NCBI GenBank assembly: GCA_026119855.1
Contig: JAOWBW010000443.1
Coordinates: forward strand, 496,001-560,000
DNA length: 64,000 nt
Reading direction: 5' to 3'
Source: Campanula takesimana
Taxonomy: Eukaryota; Streptophyta; Magnoliopsida; Asterales; Campanulaceae
The translations under genes were made by a program, and so were the position numbers. The notes under the pieces were generated by a model that had not been told where the DNA came from, did no database searches, and worked only from the letters and a program-made list of their open reading frames with translations. This document shows positions 1 to 11,697 of this stretch, one piece after another; the stretch's first letter is position 1, and each line of letters opens with the position of its first letter.

Positions 1-323
1 AAGATAAATAAGAAGAAAAATTTGACATTTTACGAAATTGAGACTTACCAACCAATGAGTCACCAAAAAAGAAATTAATCCAAATTGTTATGGGATTGAG
101 GGAGAGAGTAGAATAGACTTTACAAGATAAACAGGGACTAATATGAGCTTAAGTATAATAATCATGGATTAGAGAAGAAAACAAGTGAATAAAGTCAAAT
201 GTAATGCAAATCAAAAGACATTCTCGGTACGTGAGATTATAATTTATTAGCTGTGAGGAGCCGTTAATCATGGTTTCTTAAACCAATCACACAAGTAATA
301 CATTGAATCTTTTTTAGCCACTA

Positions 324-577
324 CTTCCTCCGTCCCATCCGAATTAAGATTTTTGGGTTGGGCACGGGGATTAAGAAAAAAGTGTTAGTGGAGTAGGTGT
401 TGTGAGTATGAAAAGTGAAGTAGGAGAGAGAAAGTGGGTAGAAAATAATGAGTAGAATGTTGTTGTGAGTGTGAATGTGAGTCCCGTTGAATAAAACACT
501 TTTATTTTTTGGTTGTCCTAATTCGAATGGGACGCCCAAAATGGAAATTTGTCCTAATTCGAGTGGGACGGAGAGAG
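324..577. mobile_element. Stowaway-like MITE
   Basis: Ends CTTCCTCCGTCCC and its complement GGGACGGAGAGAG are flanked by TA on both sides (322-323, 578-579), the signature of Tc1/mariner-derived Stowaway MITEs. No coding capacity. A second copy of the same subfamily, with a shared GTCCTAATTCGA motif and a GTTGGGCACGGGGATTAA motif, lies at 20401-20656. Confidence 0.85.
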
Positions 578-834
578 TATTTGCTAAGTCATTTTTCCCT
601 TGTATCATAAGATAGTCCCTCTTTTGTGTGTGATTTCATTTACACGGGCTAGTAATGTTGCGGCTCTGAAGAATTAAAAAAATAAAAGGGAAAAGAATTG
701 CTTACCAATATATAAGTCCAATATCATATTTATAGTCTAATTTAATTTATTTCCTTTTAAGATTTCTTGGTAAAACTGATCACTCTGTTGCCAAGAAAAT
801 TCACGAATAGTGATGTACTAAGTCTTCTTTATTA

Positions 835-1014
835 CTCCCTCCGCCCCAAAATGATCTTCTCATTTGCCATGTTTCATTGTCCCAAAAAGTTCTTTTCATT
901 TCTACAATCTAGGTTTTAAAAGTGCACAACCAAAACATGGATAGTGAAGCAAATGTTCATATCCTTAAAAAGTTTGAATAGTCAAACAGGAAGATCATTT
1001 TGGGACGGAGGGAG
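835..1014. mobile_element. Stowaway-like MITE, 180 bp
   Basis: Inverted ends CTCCCTCCGCCCC and GGGACGGAGGGAG with TA duplications at 833-834 and 1015-1016. The terminal repeats extend inward as an AAAATGATCTTC motif and its complement. The same subfamily recurs at 36142-36320. Confidence 0.85.
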
Positions 1015-1640
1015 TATTATATTCATACATTCCGTGTATCATTTTCATTTATGAATAATCTATTTTGGAACGAAAATAAAAGAAGAAAAAGACACGTTTC
1101 AAAAAAAAAAAAAAAAAAAAAAAGGTCAATAAACTAAGAGCTAATTTTAGAGTAAGTTGTGTGGAAAACTAGTTTCTCGCTAAACTATAGAAAGTTTACT
1201 TTTTTGTACTTTCAAGCATTTGGCGATCATTTAAAAATAATTTGAATAATAAGACTTTTTATAATTTAGGGACAAACTAGTTTCTCTTAAAATTTGAAAT
1301 CTTGTGCTTTTTTATGGATTTGTTTTGGGACTGATGGGAGGGTAATAAACTAAGAGCTAATTTTATTAAGATATTAAAAGGATTTGGAATGTCTGAAAAA
1401 CAGAATCTTTAAGCAATTAAATTGAAAAGTGCCCATGTAAACAATAACCTATTGAAGAATTTCTATGTGAGAAGTGTGATATCCAAGGAACAAATAATAT
1501 ATAAATTTCTTTAATTTTCTAGTTGCTCTAAAAGTAACCATGAATCATGGGGGATGATATTCAATGAAGTGTACAAATAATAAAGCATCTTCATAGAATT
1601 GTACCCAAAAAATAAATAATTATTATAATCACACATTTTC
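1015..1640. other. AT-rich intergenic stretch upstream of the ERF gene
   Basis: No reading frame or element recognised. It contains an A-run of about 25 bases near 1099-1124 and otherwise ordinary AT-rich plant promoter-distal sequence. Confidence 0.6.
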
Positions 1641-1641
1641 A

Positions 1642-1652
1642 AGAATATATAG
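1642..1652 (+). promoter_or_regulatory. Putative TATA box of the ERF gene
   Basis: The sequence AGAATATATAG lies about 255 bp before the ATG at 1904. A start site about 30 bp downstream would give a pyrimidine-rich 5' leader of about 230 nt with CTAT repeats and no ATG before 1904. Inferred from position and composition only. Confidence 0.45.
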
Positions 1653-1903
1653 ACATAGAAATAACATCTCCCTCCACTTTACTTCATTTCAAATCTTCAA
1701 ATCATCCTTGATTTTTGCAAAGACTTTCTTTTTTTTTTAGTTTGCATTTCAAGTTTCTTATTTGCTTTCACATTGATCATCCTTTGAGGATCAACCATCT
1801 ATCTATCTATCTATATATTCTATCACAATCTACTCTAGCTTTTCCCTTCTCTACATATTTTCTTGTTCACTTTGTGTTATTTTCTTGTACTCAAAATAAG
1901 GAA

Positions 1904-2674
1904 ATGGCTGTGGAAAGCGAGAATAACCCATCGTCGGGTGGTATTCTAGAGAACGTATGGGCGAGTTTTATAGCGGATGAAGGATCAAAGAAGACATGGG
2001 ATGAGTTACCAAACCTAGATGGTGATAATAAAGACATTAAACCAATGGAGTTCTTACAAAGGCTACCTAGTTTAGGAAGGTGGATATCTATGGGAGCAGA
2101 AGAGTGGGAGGAAATTCTAGATGGACTTATTATAGATCCTCCCACAAACTTGGAGAAGCCATGCGAACAACTCGATCCCATGACACGTATTCAAAGTTCA
2201 AGTATGTCTATGATGGATACTAAGAAAGTTGAGAAAGTCATTAATACAAGACATTATCGAGGAGTGAGAAAGCGTCCGTGGGGAAAATATGCAGCAGAAA
2301 TAAGGGATTCATCGAGGAAAGGGGCACGATTGTGGTTAGGGACATATGAAACAGCAGAAGAAGCAGCTATGGCTTATGACAAGGCAGCTTTGAGAATTAG
2401 AGGTCCCAAGGCACATCTTAACTTCCCAATCCAAACCGTAGCTACTGCTTTGGGAATTTCATGTCCCGAGCCTGATTTTCGTATGGGTCGGGTTTCAAAG
2501 TCGAATACTAGGAAAAGGGTTTTGAGAGAGTGGGTGGAAATTGATGGAATGGATATTGATTCGGAGCGGTCGTCTAAGAAAATGGCAAGCTTGGAAGGAG
2601 AGTATGTGGGTGACAATGGAATGGAAGATGATGTTCATTTTATGAGTTATTACCTGGATGAGTTATTGTCCTAG
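1904..2674 (+). CDS. AP2/ERF-domain transcription factor (ERF subfamily, 256 aa)
   Basis: Nuclear DNA-binding regulator of the plant ERF family, whose members bind GCC-box-type elements in ethylene, jasmonate and stress responses. The single AP2 domain spans about residues 117-175: it opens HYRGVRKRPWGKYAAEIRD, continues with a WLGTYETAEEAAMAYD helix, and ends in LNFP. The AAEIRD segment carries the Ala and Asp typical of ERF rather than DREB proteins. The N-terminal 116 residues are acidic and Trp-rich (WASF, TWDELP, EEWEEILDG); the C-terminus ends in an acidic, hydrophobic YYLDELLS stretch that could be an activation motif. The frame is open upstream from 1715 but has no ATG before 1904, and the context AAGGAAATGGCT suits initiation. 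Intronless, as usual for ERFs. Group IX-like is my best placement; the exact orthologue is not clear. Confidence 0.93.
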   Translation: MAVESENNPSSGGILENVWASFIADEGSKKTWDELPNLDGDNKDIKPMEFLQRLPSLGRWISMGAEEWEEILDGLIIDPPTNLEKPCEQLDPMTRIQSSSMSMMDTKKVEKVINTRHYRGVRKRPWGKYAAEIRDSSRKGARLWLGTYETAEEAAMAYDKAALRIRGPKAHLNFPIQTVATALGISCPEPDFRMGRVSKSNTRKRVLREWVEIDGMDIDSERSSKKMASLEGEYVGDNGMEDDVHFMSYYLDELLS

Positions 2675-2809
2675 ATTTGGTGTAACATTAAAAGGGATAA
2701 GTCAATGGATTAAAAGAGGTTGTGCAAGAGTATACTTCAAATGTACTTTCATAAGTATATAACAATTGTAAGAGTTGGGGTAGTTAACCTAAATTGTGTG
2801 TAGAAAAAT

Positions 2810-2917
2810 AATAGTGTATACTATATGGTTGTACTTATAGGAGATTATATTTATGATGTCACTAATAGTGTATACTATATGGTTGTACTTATAGGAGATT
2901 ATATTTATGATGTCACT
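2810..2917. repeat. 54-bp tandem duplication
   Basis: Two essentially identical 54-bp units, each beginning AATAGTGTATACTATATGG, lie head to tail about 140 bp after the ERF stop codon. They probably fall in or just beyond its 3' UTR. Confidence 0.85.
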
Positions 2918-2929
2918 ATAGAAAACATA

Positions 2930-3211
2930 TTCCCTCTGTCCCAGCACAAGTAGTAGTTCTTTCCTTTTTAGGTCGTCCCAAAACAATTGAAACTGCCCAA
3001 AATGAAAATGTTTTAACATATTTATATTTCAACTAACCCCACAATTTAACCGCACTCATTCTCTCTCTTCATTTTCCACCACTCAATTTATTCAGCCAAC
3101 ACTACTATTTACCCCCACTCATTCTCTCTTCATTTTCTACCACACATACATTACTTTCTCTTAATTATTATGTCCACTCCTCTAGTCCTACTTGTACTGG
3201 GACGGAGAGAG
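2930..3211. mobile_element. Stowaway-like MITE
   Basis: Ends TTCCCTCTGTCCC and GGGACGGAGAGAG with flanking TA (2928-2929, 3212-3213). The interior has pyrimidine-rich CATTCTCTCT repeats complementary to those of the next MITE, so the two can pair. Confidence 0.8.
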
Positions 3212-3315
3212 TATTTATTAAGGAAAAATCTATTTTGACACATCTATATTATTATTATATAAAGGCACAAGGGCTCCTAACAGAATACATTTTTCCGCTC
3301 ATTTTTTGAGAGCTA

Positions 3316-3597
3316 CTCCCTCCGTTTCATGTGAATTAAGACTAAAAAAAAGGCACAATAATTAAGAGAAAGTAGTGAATGTGTGGTGGAAAATGAAGAG
3401 AGAGAATGGGTGGGGTAAATAGTAGTGTTGGTTGGATAAAATGAGTGGTGGAAAATGAAGAGAGAGAATTAGTGGAGTTAAATGGGTGGGGTTGGGTGAA
3501 TATAAAATATTAAAAAGTTTACCATTTTAGGCAGTCTCAATTGAGGTGAAACGGACGAAAAGGGAAATAAGTCTCAATTCACATGAAACAGAGATAG
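3316..3597. mobile_element. Stowaway-like MITE, diverged
   Basis: Starts CTCCCTCCGTTTC after TA (3314-3315) and ends in a degenerate complement before TA (3598-3599). The interior contains two GTGGAAAATGAAGAGAGAGAA blocks in the sense opposite to the neighbouring MITE at 2930-3211. The copy at 23490 is of the same subfamily. Confidence 0.75.
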
Positions 3598-3599
3598 TA

Positions 3600-5411
3600 T
3601 ATTTGGAAACATATTTATGGAACTTAATATTTCTATAACTCTTTCTCTTCTTTATTAATTCTAGAAATAAATGGGAAGGAGGAGAGAGAAACGGATTATA
3701 CGATCTCACTCCCCAGAAATAGCTCACCTTCCTCTCTCTTCACTATCTAAGGAATTTTTTTGAACATTAAGAATTGCATTTGTTGCAATTTGATAGATCG
3801 TGTATATACTAAAGAATTAATAGTTAAAATGATTCTTTTTATGAATATTCAAAAAACTTTATTTTATACATTTTAGTGCATGTTATATAAATATTAAAAT
3901 GCGAAAAAAAAAAATTAATATGTTTTTCTTTTGTTCTCCTATTATTTGTTTAGAAATGAGTAATTGGATGAAGATTAATGAAATGTATTTCCTTTAAAAA
4001 AAGGAAACGTATTTGAGAGTATTTTGGGAAGATGTGATGGCGGATTTTAATGTGAGAATTTGGTGAGTTTAGTATTTCAATTGTTTATTTAAAATTTATT
4101 TTCATCTTACTTTCTATATAATTTTTTTCCTAGAACAATTAATATTTTTTTTAAAACATGCTTATAAAAAGAAAAGAATAAATAGTAAATAATAAAGTAT
4201 ATTAAGTAGCACGGAGAAACAAAGTTATGCGGGTTAATAAAAAATACGTCCCAATTTTTTATTTGTTCCCTGATTTCTCTCAATTTCCATAACCACTACC
4301 CAAAATTTCTCCACCATCTCGTATTAGATTATTTATGAAAATATATGTCCAAGTAGAACTTTTCATAGAACACACAAAATAAAAAAAGTGTCATTTGTTT
4401 GTTATGAGCAGGAGATATATACATGCATTTATACGTATATAAAGAGAGTATGCTTATATTCCTCCCTATTTTTTGCAATAAATTTTTTCTTTATTTAATA
4501 TAAATTATTGAATTTTACAGGGTTCTTTGTTTTTATCTCATTTATTTTGTTCTTATGGTTTAGATACAAAATATAACGTGCTATTTATAAAAAAATGGTT
4601 TAGTGGAAAACAAACTAAATCAAACCTAAAATTTAATTCAAATTGATTTGGCTTACTTTCATATTTTATTTGAAAATAATAAGTAAAAAACTTTTTTTTA
4701 CTCCAAGTGGCATCTTGAGTAAGTTTAAATCTCACCGCTATGAAAGTCTTGGGTTCTGTACCTCTGTTAGCTAGAACTAAAATTAGGTGGTTAGGAGTTT
4801 CATAAAAATTAAAAATAGAAGAAAATAAATAGAAGATGGAAAAAAATGTATCAATTTAAAATATAATAGACATGTACATTAAGTGAATAATAAATGGTTA
4901 CTTTAAATATAAAATGGGTATAAATAGTTGTCTTCACCATTCTATGTATGAGATACAGATGATTGGAGTGAACAAAGTGTTTGATAATATCACTTTTCTC
5001 CTCTCACTTGTATAACTTGTATACCTTGTATATGTATATGTAGGTGAGAGGCGATCGTGAAAGGTATGACAAATGTAATAGCAATATTTAATATGAATTT
5101 TCTTGAGGCAAAAACAATAACCTAAAAATATATCATAAATTCCTTTTGTCCATTACATATAACATTATAGAATCAATATGATGATGTATTTTTGTTGAAA
5201 GAGTTTCTTTTTAAAAATATATTTTCTTACATTATTCTTTATATATATAAAAAAATCATTTTTTTTTCTAACTAATTTGTAACATTCATTTGTTCGTGCG
5301 TTCAACGCACGGGTGTTGTACTAGTTAGCTAGAAATATTGTAAACAAATAATGATATGAGTACTACGTAAAGTTCTTATAACTAGGGTTAGCCTTTTTAC
5401 TATGCTAAACG

Positions 5412-5462
<51 letters not shown>

Positions 5463-5518
5463 GAAACATTCAATTTTTAATCTGTTACATATTTCATCCG
5501 CTGTAAAAAAAAAAAAGT
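3600..5518. other. AT-rich intergenic DNA with a CT microsatellite
   Basis: No coding frame of substance and no bounded element was recognised over almost 2 kb. A (CT)n run lies at about 5410-5457, and a short A-run precedes 5518. Confidence 0.55.
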
Positions 5519-5757
5519 TGGTGGCCAAATATTTAGTATTACATGTAGAAAAGGATTAGTGAAAAAGAATTAGTAAAAGAAAACATTTAGAGACGAAAAT
5601 ATTTTCAAAAAATATATTTATTTTGAGACAAAAAATACTTTAAAAAAAAATGGTGGCCAAATATTTAGTATTACATGTAGAAAAGGATTAGTGAAAAAGA
5701 ATTAGTAAAAGAAAACATTTAGAGACGAAAATATTTTCAAAAAATATATTTATTTTG
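5519..5757. repeat. 132-bp direct duplication
   Basis: A block beginning TGGTGGCCAAATATTTAG at 5519 repeats at 5651 almost without change. The second copy is cut at 5757 by the Mutator-like insertion and resumes at 10842 with TTTATTTTGAGACAAAAAA, exactly as in the first copy. The duplication therefore predates the insertion. Confidence 0.85.
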
Positions 5758-5881
5758 GACAAAAACTTGTGTGAGAACACTCCAACCCGTCTCATGGGTG
5801 AGACGGGTCATTTTTTTGACCCATTACCCGACCCACAACCCTGCTCCAGGACCCATGGGGGGACCCTGCCACGTGGCAGCC

Positions 5882-7973
5882 TGTAACGACCCCAAAATCC
5901 GTTTTATTTATTTTAATATTTATTTTATATTTTGATAAATTTTAATTTAAAATTATGTGTGCATTTTATGTGTTGCATCATCTTATATGAATTTGCACAT
6001 TTTAATTGATTATTTGTGTTAGTTAAAATGTTAGTAGTAAAGTTTATTTGGGGAGTTAAGTGATTAGTGGGAAATATTGGGGGGCTTAATTGCTAAAAGG
6101 GAAACTTGGGTGATTTAATTGAGAAAAGTTAACAAAACTTCTTCCTAATACACCTTCTTCCTCCCCTCCCCTGCGTATTCCACACCTCACATACACACAC
6201 AAAACTTTTCAAGAAAACCCCATTGTTGTTGAGAAGAAAGATAGCTAAGGTAAGGGTTATTTTGTTAATTTTCCCTATTTTAATTTACTACTCCATTTTC
6301 AAATCTAATTATATATAAATGTTCAGGGTGTTGATTAGATCATATCTACCGATCCATATTATTTTTCTTGACATCTTTTCCGGAAAATAGGTAAGTTACT
6401 AATCCCCCTTTATTTGTTAAAATGGTCATGAATATGTTCTACATGCTATGTATGTTGAAAAAACAATGTTTTGGGTATGTTTTATGTATACTTGTAATTT
6501 TGGGACAAAGGGAGTGGTATGAAAATGGTATTGTTGTGTGTTAGTATGGTTCTTAGCTGAGTTTTAGCCTTTGTGAAGTTCCAAAAGTTAATTGTTGCAA
6601 GTGTTAGTAATTTTGGGATTGTGAAACAAAAGGAGTGAATTTAGTTTAGTGTTTAGGTCTGACGGGTGATGTGGGCGGCCGCCCAAAAATGGGCGTGCGG
6701 CCGCACATCTATCTGAAGGTTTTTCTTCTTGGAGCAGAGCATTTTGGGCGGCCGCACAGCCCAGTTTGGGCGACCGCCCAGTCTTCTGAAAAAGTTGAGA
6801 GTTTTCAAATCAAGGGGTTTAGAGGTCAATATTGGTCTAGGTTTTGAGTAGTGTTCTAAAGTAGTTAGATGGTTGATGTGGATCACTAAAGTGGTAGAAT
6901 TGGTTCCTTTGTGAACACAAGTGTTGTGAAATGTTAGTAATTGATTAAGTGAGCATTGTTGAACACTTTGTGATGTGTTGAATGATTCATCTTCTTGATG
7001 TGTTTGGCATGGTTCCCTACATTGGAATCATTGTCCCTGATTGTCGTTTAAGCAAGTATTTCTAAGTGGTGCTTGCGTGTAAAGTCCAGCTGGTACTTTT
7101 GTGTGTGTTGGGCAGTGATAGGGATTATAATGGTCTCCGAGCCAAGTACATTATAAGGCTCCTATCATTGGTTTCCCATTTTTAACCCCCTTCCTTAGGC
7201 CAAAGGTTGGGCACTTTGGGTTATGACTTTGTGTCATTTTCCCCCCGTTGTTGTTGTTGTTGTTTGGTTCCGAAACCCGTTTCAGCTCTTCGATGCTGCT
7301 CAGTTGATGCCTCTCAGATGGCTATTGTTTGGTTTGAGAACCTTGGCTCAGTATCCACGTATGAGTGTTCACTTCCGCTTTATGTGTTGCATGATGAGTT
7401 GGTCGTTATTTCCAACCGGTATGGGACGGTTGGCGATAGGGAACCTCTCATTTTATGTGCTATATGATTAGTTGTGGCATTGTTCCTTTATGTGTACCAT
7501 ATTAGCATGTAATGTAGTTGCATTTTAGTAACTTACTGAGATTTATTCTCACCCTTTATTTGTTTACCGTTTTAGATAAGAAGGAGCCCAGGGGATAGTT
7601 CACACACACTGGGAGGACGTCGAGGAGATATTTTGGGGTAAGACATTTTGGGAAATGTTATGTAAGTAAAGGATACATTATGTAAATGTAATACCTTTTG
7701 GGTAGTATACTCGTGACTTAGTTATATCATCTCTTTTAGTAGATGTTCGGTTTGTAATTAAGTAAGTAAAGTTAGTAGTTGTAGCCAAGTGGCTTAGTAT
7801 TTGTTTGTGAAAGGTTGTTTTGTGACTTGAAGTCATGTTTTAGTATCGAGTTGGTTGTGTGAACCTTTTTATAGAAAGTATATTTCGAAAAATTTTCTTA
7901 AAAATGTTTTATGACGTCTTCCGTGCGTGTCCCGGACGTGGGGCCAAGTAGGACCACGGGTCGGGGCGCGACA
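5882..7973 (+). repeat. 5' LTR of the gypsy element (2092 bp)
   Basis: Begins TGTAACGACCCC and ends GGGGCGCGACA, with TG...CA termini. It matches the solo LTR at 21189-23272 along its whole length in opposite orientation. It includes a GGGCGGCCGCCC-rich patch near 6670-6780 and a small frame at 7207-7467 whose counterpart in the solo LTR is only partly conserved, so I do not call it a gene. Confidence 0.9.
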
Positions 7974-7975
7974 GT

Positions 7976-7987
7976 TGGTATCAGAGC
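7976..7987 (+). other. Primer binding site (initiator tRNA-Met)
   Basis: TGGTATCAGAGC, two bases after the 5' LTR, is complementary to the 3' end of plant initiator tRNA-Met and would prime minus-strand synthesis. Confidence 0.9.
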
Positions 7988-8083
7988 TAGGTTGTAGATG
8001 GTCTAGAATGACTAAGTGACCTAGGAGGGTAGTTGAGTATGGAGTGAGTAACGTTGAGTGTTTTATGCAGGTACTCAGTAAAA

Positions 8084-10113
8084 ATGCCTGAACATGAGGG
8101 TGAACAGTCTGGTACTGCAGGCCAGGGTAATGTAAGGGAAGAGGCTCGAGCTATGTTTCAAGGGATGTTCGAGGCTGCAATGAAAACCATCCATGATCAG
8201 AGGCAAGGAGGAGAGCATGCACCTCCGAGGTATGGTCTAGAACAGTTTTTGAAGATGAAACCAACCGGCTATGATGGTGAACCAGATGTGACCAAAGTTG
8301 AGAGATGGATTGAATCCATGGAGAAGATATTTGATGTCTTAGTGTGTACTGAAGAAGATCGAGTTAGGTTTGCTACCTACAAGTTGAGTGGAGCTGCGGA
8401 GTACTGGTGGAGAACACTGAAGGCTAGTTGGGACGAAGCTCATGTACCTTATACTTGGGCAAACTTTCTGAGGAAGTTCAAGGAACATTTTATTCCAAGG
8501 GTGGATCAAGACCGGAAGGAAGTGGAATTTCTTAGCATGGAACAGAATACAATGTCGGTGGCTCAGTATGCAGCCAAGTTCACGGAGCTATCGAGGTATT
8601 GTACTCATTTGATTGCAACAGAGGAGAGAAAGGCAACAAGGTTTGTAAAAGGGTTAAAGACAGTGATCCGGACTCAATTGGTGTCTCACAAGTTACAAGA
8701 ATTTCAAGATGCAGTTGATCGAGCTTATCAAGTGGAGCACGACATTGAAGAACACAAGAGGAAGGTGGAATTAACAAGTGCGGGAAGGCAAGGTAGACCA
8801 CAACCGCAAAGGAGTGATAATCGTGGAGGACAAGGGACTTCAACCCCATTTAGAGGACAACCACAAGGGCAACCGAGTGTTAGAAATCAAGGTAATTTCT
8901 CCGGGGGTCAAAGCAAGAGGGTATGTAATTATTGTCAGAGGGAAGGACACAGTGAGGAGCGGTGTTGGAAGAAACAAGGAAAGTGTTTGAATTGTGGGCA
9001 ACTTGGCCATTTTCAAAGAAATTGCCCGAGATTGGGGAGTCAACCATCGGGGAGTGGTGTTGGACCATCTCAGGGTCAGAAAAGGGATGCCTCAGGAAAA
9101 CCAAAGGTTCAAGGTCGTGTGTTTGCAATCAATCAACAACAAGCTTCGGATGCTTCCACCGTAATTGGAGGTATAATTTCTATGTCCAGTTTGAGGGCAC
9201 GTGCACTTATAGACCCCGGCTCATCGCATTCATATGTTTCTGTGTCTTTTGCATCTCGATTGCATTCTTCCTTTGAGTCTTTGCCTTATGTGCTAGAAGT
9301 GTCGACTCCTATGGGAAATTGTTTGATAGCTGACAAGGTGTTGCGTGATTGTGATGTGCATATTAGTGAGCATGTTTTACTTGCTGATCTAGTTATTTTT
9401 CCATTGCAAGACTTTGATGTTATTTTGGGTATGGATTGGTTAAGTAAATATCATGTCTCTGTTGATTGTTTTAAGAAAGTGGTTACGTTTTCTATCCCTA
9501 GTGTGCCTGTGTTTACTTTTGAGGCAACTTCTTTGGGTAAGGAAATTCGTATTATTTCGTATGTGAAAGCTAAGAGGCTATTGCACCATGGTTGTGTGGG
9601 GTATTTGGCTTGTGTTTTGGATACTACTAAAAAGTCTCCTAAAGTAGAAGATGTGAATGTTGTTAAAGAGTTTCCTGATGTGTTTTCTTCTGAATATTCT
9701 ATGCCTCCCGATAGAGAGATCGAGTTTGGTATTGACTTGATTCCAGGTACTACCCCTATATCTGAAGCACCTTATAGAATGGCTCCAGCTGAACTGAAAG
9801 AATTGAAGGTGCAAGTGCAAGAGTTACTTGATCGGGTCTTCATCCGTCCTAGTGTATCACCGTGGGGAGCTCCTGTATTGTTTGTCAAGAAGAAAGATGG
9901 GTCTTTGAGACTGTGCATCGACTACAGGAAGCTGAATCAGGTAACTGTAAAGAATAAATATCCTCTACCTCATATTGATGACTTGTTTGATCAACTCCAA
10001 GGGTCAGTCGTCTTTTCGAAGCTTGACTTGAGGAGTGGGTACCATCAGTTAAAGATCCGTTCTGAGGATATTTCTAAGACTGCTTTCCGTAGTAGGTATG
10101 GTCATTATGAGTT
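8084..10113 (+). pseudogene. Truncated gypsy gag-pol (gag, protease, partial RT)
   Basis: Open from the ATG at 8084 through gag, two CCHC zinc knuckles at about 8920-9030 (CNYCQREGHSEERC and CLNCGQLGHFQRNC), an aspartic protease with the active-site variant LIDPGSSHSYVS near 9210, and the first half of reverse transcriptase (VLFVKKKDGSLRLCIDYRKLN, LDLRSGYHQLKI). The gag has the usual YWWR segment. Translation would continue past 10114 through LTR remnant to a stop near 10282, adding meaningless residues. The catalytic YVDD box, RNase H and integrase are absent, so the element cannot replicate on its own. No premature stop occurs before the deletion, so the truncation appears to be the first disabling event. 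Confidence 0.88.
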
Positions 10114-10155
10114 CCGGACGTGGGGCCAAGTAGGACCACGGGTCGGGGCGCGACA
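10114..10155 (+). repeat. 42-bp remnant of the 3' LTR
   Basis: Matches the last 42 bases of the 5' LTR (7932-7973). The join to the RT sequence shows a few bases of shared CCGG context, suggesting an illegitimate recombination or microhomology-mediated deletion. Confidence 0.85.
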
Positions 10156-10179
10156 CAGCCCCTCATTGGCCCCAAAAAA

Positions 10180-10218
<39 letters not shown>

Positions 10219-10850
10219 TTATATTTTTTTTTTGGTTTTTTTTCGGTTTGTGAAAAGTAATAGTTACCATCTCTTAAAGTAATAGTTACCATCTCTTAAA
10301 GTAATAGTGTTATTCCTATGTTTTCTTCGTTCGCCAAAAGTAATACTTATTATAACTAAAATGTAACAAACGTGTTATTTATATGTAATAGTATTTGTAA
10401 ATAATTGTAAAACATATGTATAGATATCTATTTGTTTTCAAACAATAAGTTATAATGGGGTCAAATTTATCATGATACATGTAAAAGTATTACATTATCT
10501 ATAGAAATCTGTTACAATTTCGTCAATCAAAGTGTTACATTTACTTGTATAAACTTACTATTACATTCATATACATAAGTTATTACTTTTCAAATGGGTA
10601 AAAATGAGCTTTTGTTTTTTTAAAACAAGTATTACGTTTACTTATGAACAATGTTACTTTAAGAGATGGTAACTATTATTTTTTGCTAAACCACTGAAAA
10701 GCCGAAAAAAAATATAAAAACAAAAAAAAACAAAAAAACGGCCAATGGTGGGTTGCCACGTGGCGGGTTCGGCCCATGGGTCATGGGGCGACCCGTCTCA
10801 TGCATTAGACGGATCCCCTTGTTCTCATGGGAGACCACCTCTTTATTTTG

Positions 10851-11132
10851 AGACAAAAAATACTTTAAAATAAACATATTTGGGACGAAAAATTCTAAAT
10901 GGAGAGGGAGAGTAACAAGTTTGAGCCCTTAGAGGCTTAGACCATTTGTCAATTGTGCCAGCCAAGCAAGAATATGAGCTTCAGAGCTTCTATGAAACTT
11001 GTAATTAATATTGCTGGTTAAATGAGCTAATTCAATTTGATATTGTTTCCAGTCAAGTCAAATTAGGCCAACTTCTAAGAAAATTCTTTTACTGCTATCC
11101 TTTTAGTTCGTTAAAGTTTAACTACTCCATTC

Positions 11133-11163
<31 letters not shown>

Positions 11164-11697
11164 CGGCTCATTTGTTGCACATTTTTTAAAACTGAGATTT
11201 TCAAAATTGAACTTATTTTTGGACGCTACTATTTGGAGTGGTTAAAAATGGCTAATATTTTAAAAAAGTTTCACTCAAAAAACTCGCCATTGAAACACTT
11301 AATTAGAAAGAAAAAAAATCCGATTTTTTTTATTTATTTATTTTAAACGCACCGCTCTACCAAACTAGAAGTTGTTCACAAAATTTACTCCATCGACTGA
11401 AAAGTAATCCGGATCCGGAATTCTAGAAAAAAGGAAGCAGTTCACAAAATGGGTACGTGTCTACTTCTACTCTACTTGCTGCTATTCATATATTTGCTCA
11501 AAAAAAAACAAAAAAAAAAACAAAAAAAAAAAAAGAGACCCATAGTTAAATTATTTTTTTTAAAAAAAAGTGAGTGACCCTAAAATGCTTAATTTTAAGG
11601 ATTAAAAGTGACCCATAACTTTGATAGAGAAGAAATCGAGACAAATAATTTGTCCAAAATAACTTTCAACTGTTTCCTTTTTGGACAAATTGAGTTT
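10851..11697. other. Spacer between inverted Mutator-like copies
   Basis: AT-rich with A-runs at about 11139-11162 and 11500-11534. No gene or bounded element recognised. It would be the loop if the flanking inverted copies paired. Confidence 0.5.

Larger units (their letters stand above)
5882..10155 (+). mobile_element. Ty3/gypsy LTR retrotransposon with collapsed 3' end
   Basis: Bounded by the 5-bp duplication CAGCC (5877-5881 and 10156-10160). It has a complete 5' LTR, a tRNA-Met primer site, gag, protease and part of RT. At 10114 the RT frame passes directly into the last 42 bp of the LTR, so the rest of RT, RNase H, integrase and about 2 kb of the 3' LTR are deleted. LTR length above 2 kb and the gag/RT style suggest the Del/Tekay chromovirus clade (inference). 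Insertion was into Mutator-like copy A; the empty site is seen intact, inverted, in copy B near 12365. Confidence 0.9.
5758..10841. mobile_element. Non-coding Mutator-like element, copy A (split by a gypsy element)
   Basis: Flanked by a perfect 9-bp duplication TTTATTTTG (5749-5757 and 10842-10850), the size produced by Mutator-superfamily transposition. Left end GACAAAAACTTGTGTGAG, right end the complement of GAGGTGGTCTCCC. Imperfect terminal inverted repeats share TGAGAACA, CGTCTCATG and a GCCACGTGGC palindrome. The interior has repeated GTAATAGTTAC-type motifs and no coding frame. It is interrupted at 5882-10155 by a retrotransposon; without it the element is about 810 bp and matches copy B at 11698-12490 in the opposite orientation. 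Confidence 0.8.

Noticed and set aside
1715..1903. N-terminal extension of the ERF frame
   Set aside because: No ATG precedes 1904 in this frame; the extension would start at TTG and is hydrophobic and pyrimidine-derived, so it is 5' leader.
7207..7471. Small Cys-rich frames in the gypsy LTR
   Set aside because: They lie inside an LTR and the matching frame in the solo LTR is altered, so no coding constraint is seen.
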